DNA of 42,404 nucleotides. It comes from Alphaproteobacteria bacterium (GTDB taxonomy: Bacteria; Pseudomonadota; Alphaproteobacteria; Rhodobacterales; Rhodobacteraceae). Position 1 is the stretch's first letter, and each line of letters opens with the position of its first letter. The stretch spans positions 1 to 42,404 of the forward strand of contig JAUIIC010000005.1 of the NCBI GenBank assembly GCA_030431935.1. Reading direction: 5' to 3'. The position numbers and the translations under genes were made by a program. Shown here one piece after another: positions 42,257 through 42,404 of the stretch. The notes below the pieces were generated by a model. That model made no database searches and was not told where the DNA came from. It saw only the letters and a program-made list of their open reading frames with translations.

Positions 42257-42404
42257 ATGTCGAACGGGCCCTGGACAGATGAAGAGAATGACCTCATCGT
42301 CGCGGATTACTTCGCGATGCTGGCCGATGACATCTCCGGGCGCCGCTACAGCAAGGCTGAACACCGCCGCGCACTCCTCCCGCTCCTGAACGACCGGTCC
42401 GAGG
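42257..42404 (+). CDS. 5' part of an unidentified gene, cut by the window edge
   Basis: An open frame starts at ATG 42257 and continues to the last base (49 residues). The opening GPWTDEENDLIVADYFAMLA and the following GRRYSKAEHRRALLPLLNDR recall the N terminus of a conserved group of proteins of unknown function often found in accessory regions near restriction-type genes, but this is from memory and weak. The real length, domains and function lie outside the window. No ribosome site is evident. Confidence 0.55.
   Translation, partial: MSNGPWTDEENDLIVADYFAMLADDISGRRYSKAEHRRALLPLLNDRSE

Noticed and set aside
41752-42297. Long minus-strand frame across the tRNA-Ser, containing RQGFEPWRRFP
   Set aside because: This is the well-known false protein produced by translating a tRNA-Ser gene; the frame crosses the tRNA and its terminator.

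Overview
The window is a GC-rich chromosomal segment that reads as an alphaproteobacterium of the order Rhodobacterales, Roseobacter group. The markers are a dmdA-acuI pair for dimethylsulfoniopropionate (DMSP) use, the trgA-trgB-cysK tellurite locus first described in Rhodobacter sphaeroides, a circularly permuted two-piece tmRNA gene, the DUF1476 F1-ATPase inhibitor, an alpha-type SspB, and an RNase E with an interrupted S1 domain and a C-terminal GWW motif. Genes are tightly packed, often with 4-base start/stop overlaps. The left edge cuts RNase D and the right edge cuts an unidentified gene just past a tRNA-Ser.

Layout. 1-3960: end of rnd, a nitrilase with its LuxR-type regulator, a small lipoprotein, sufE and a small membrane protein. 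3957-8263: a one-carbon/corrinoid locus (DUF1638 protein, a possible 32-residue ORF, corrinoid carrier, SplB-like radical SAM protein on the other strand behind a LexA-type box, Bmt-like homocysteine methyltransferase with a structured leader, DUF1476 protein). 8338-11169: purC-purS-(zinc alcohol dehydrogenase)-purQ. 11214-14317: a DctB/DctD-type two-component pair whose regulator lacks the sigma-54 contact motif. 14338-17843: a small membrane protein and rne with a long structured leader. 17847-22540: tusA-like gene, ccdA, a membrane-anchored hydrolase overlapping a cytochrome P450, and a phosphoesterase with altered metal motifs. 22568-26245 (minus): sspB, fumC, DUF4169 and RHH genes, and chrA. 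About 26345-26684 (minus): ssrA. 26701-32963: a GntR regulator diverging from DUF2182-DUF1326-DinB-dmdA-acuI and a class V aminotransferase, with a clear palindromic operator between them. 33012-41615: photolyase, cyclopropane-fatty-acid-type methyltransferase, trgA, trgB, cysK, MscS-family channel, alaX. 41769-42404: tRNA-Ser(GGA), a strong terminator, and what may be the start of an accessory region.

How the parts fit. The DMSP demethylase, acryloyl-CoA reductase, corrinoid/Bmt methyl-transfer genes, SufE, TusA-like protein and CysK indicate heavy traffic in methyl groups and reduced sulfur, as expected of marine roseobacters. The photolyase, lipid-modifying enzyme, TrgAB and LexA-boxed radical SAM genes point to light and oxidative stress handling. 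The points most worth testing are the GntR operator controlling a DMSP operon that contains two cysteine-rich DUF proteins, the LexA-type box over the SplB-like gene, and the DctD protein without GAFTGA. No CRISPR array, insertion sequence, prophage or recognisable anti-phage system was seen.
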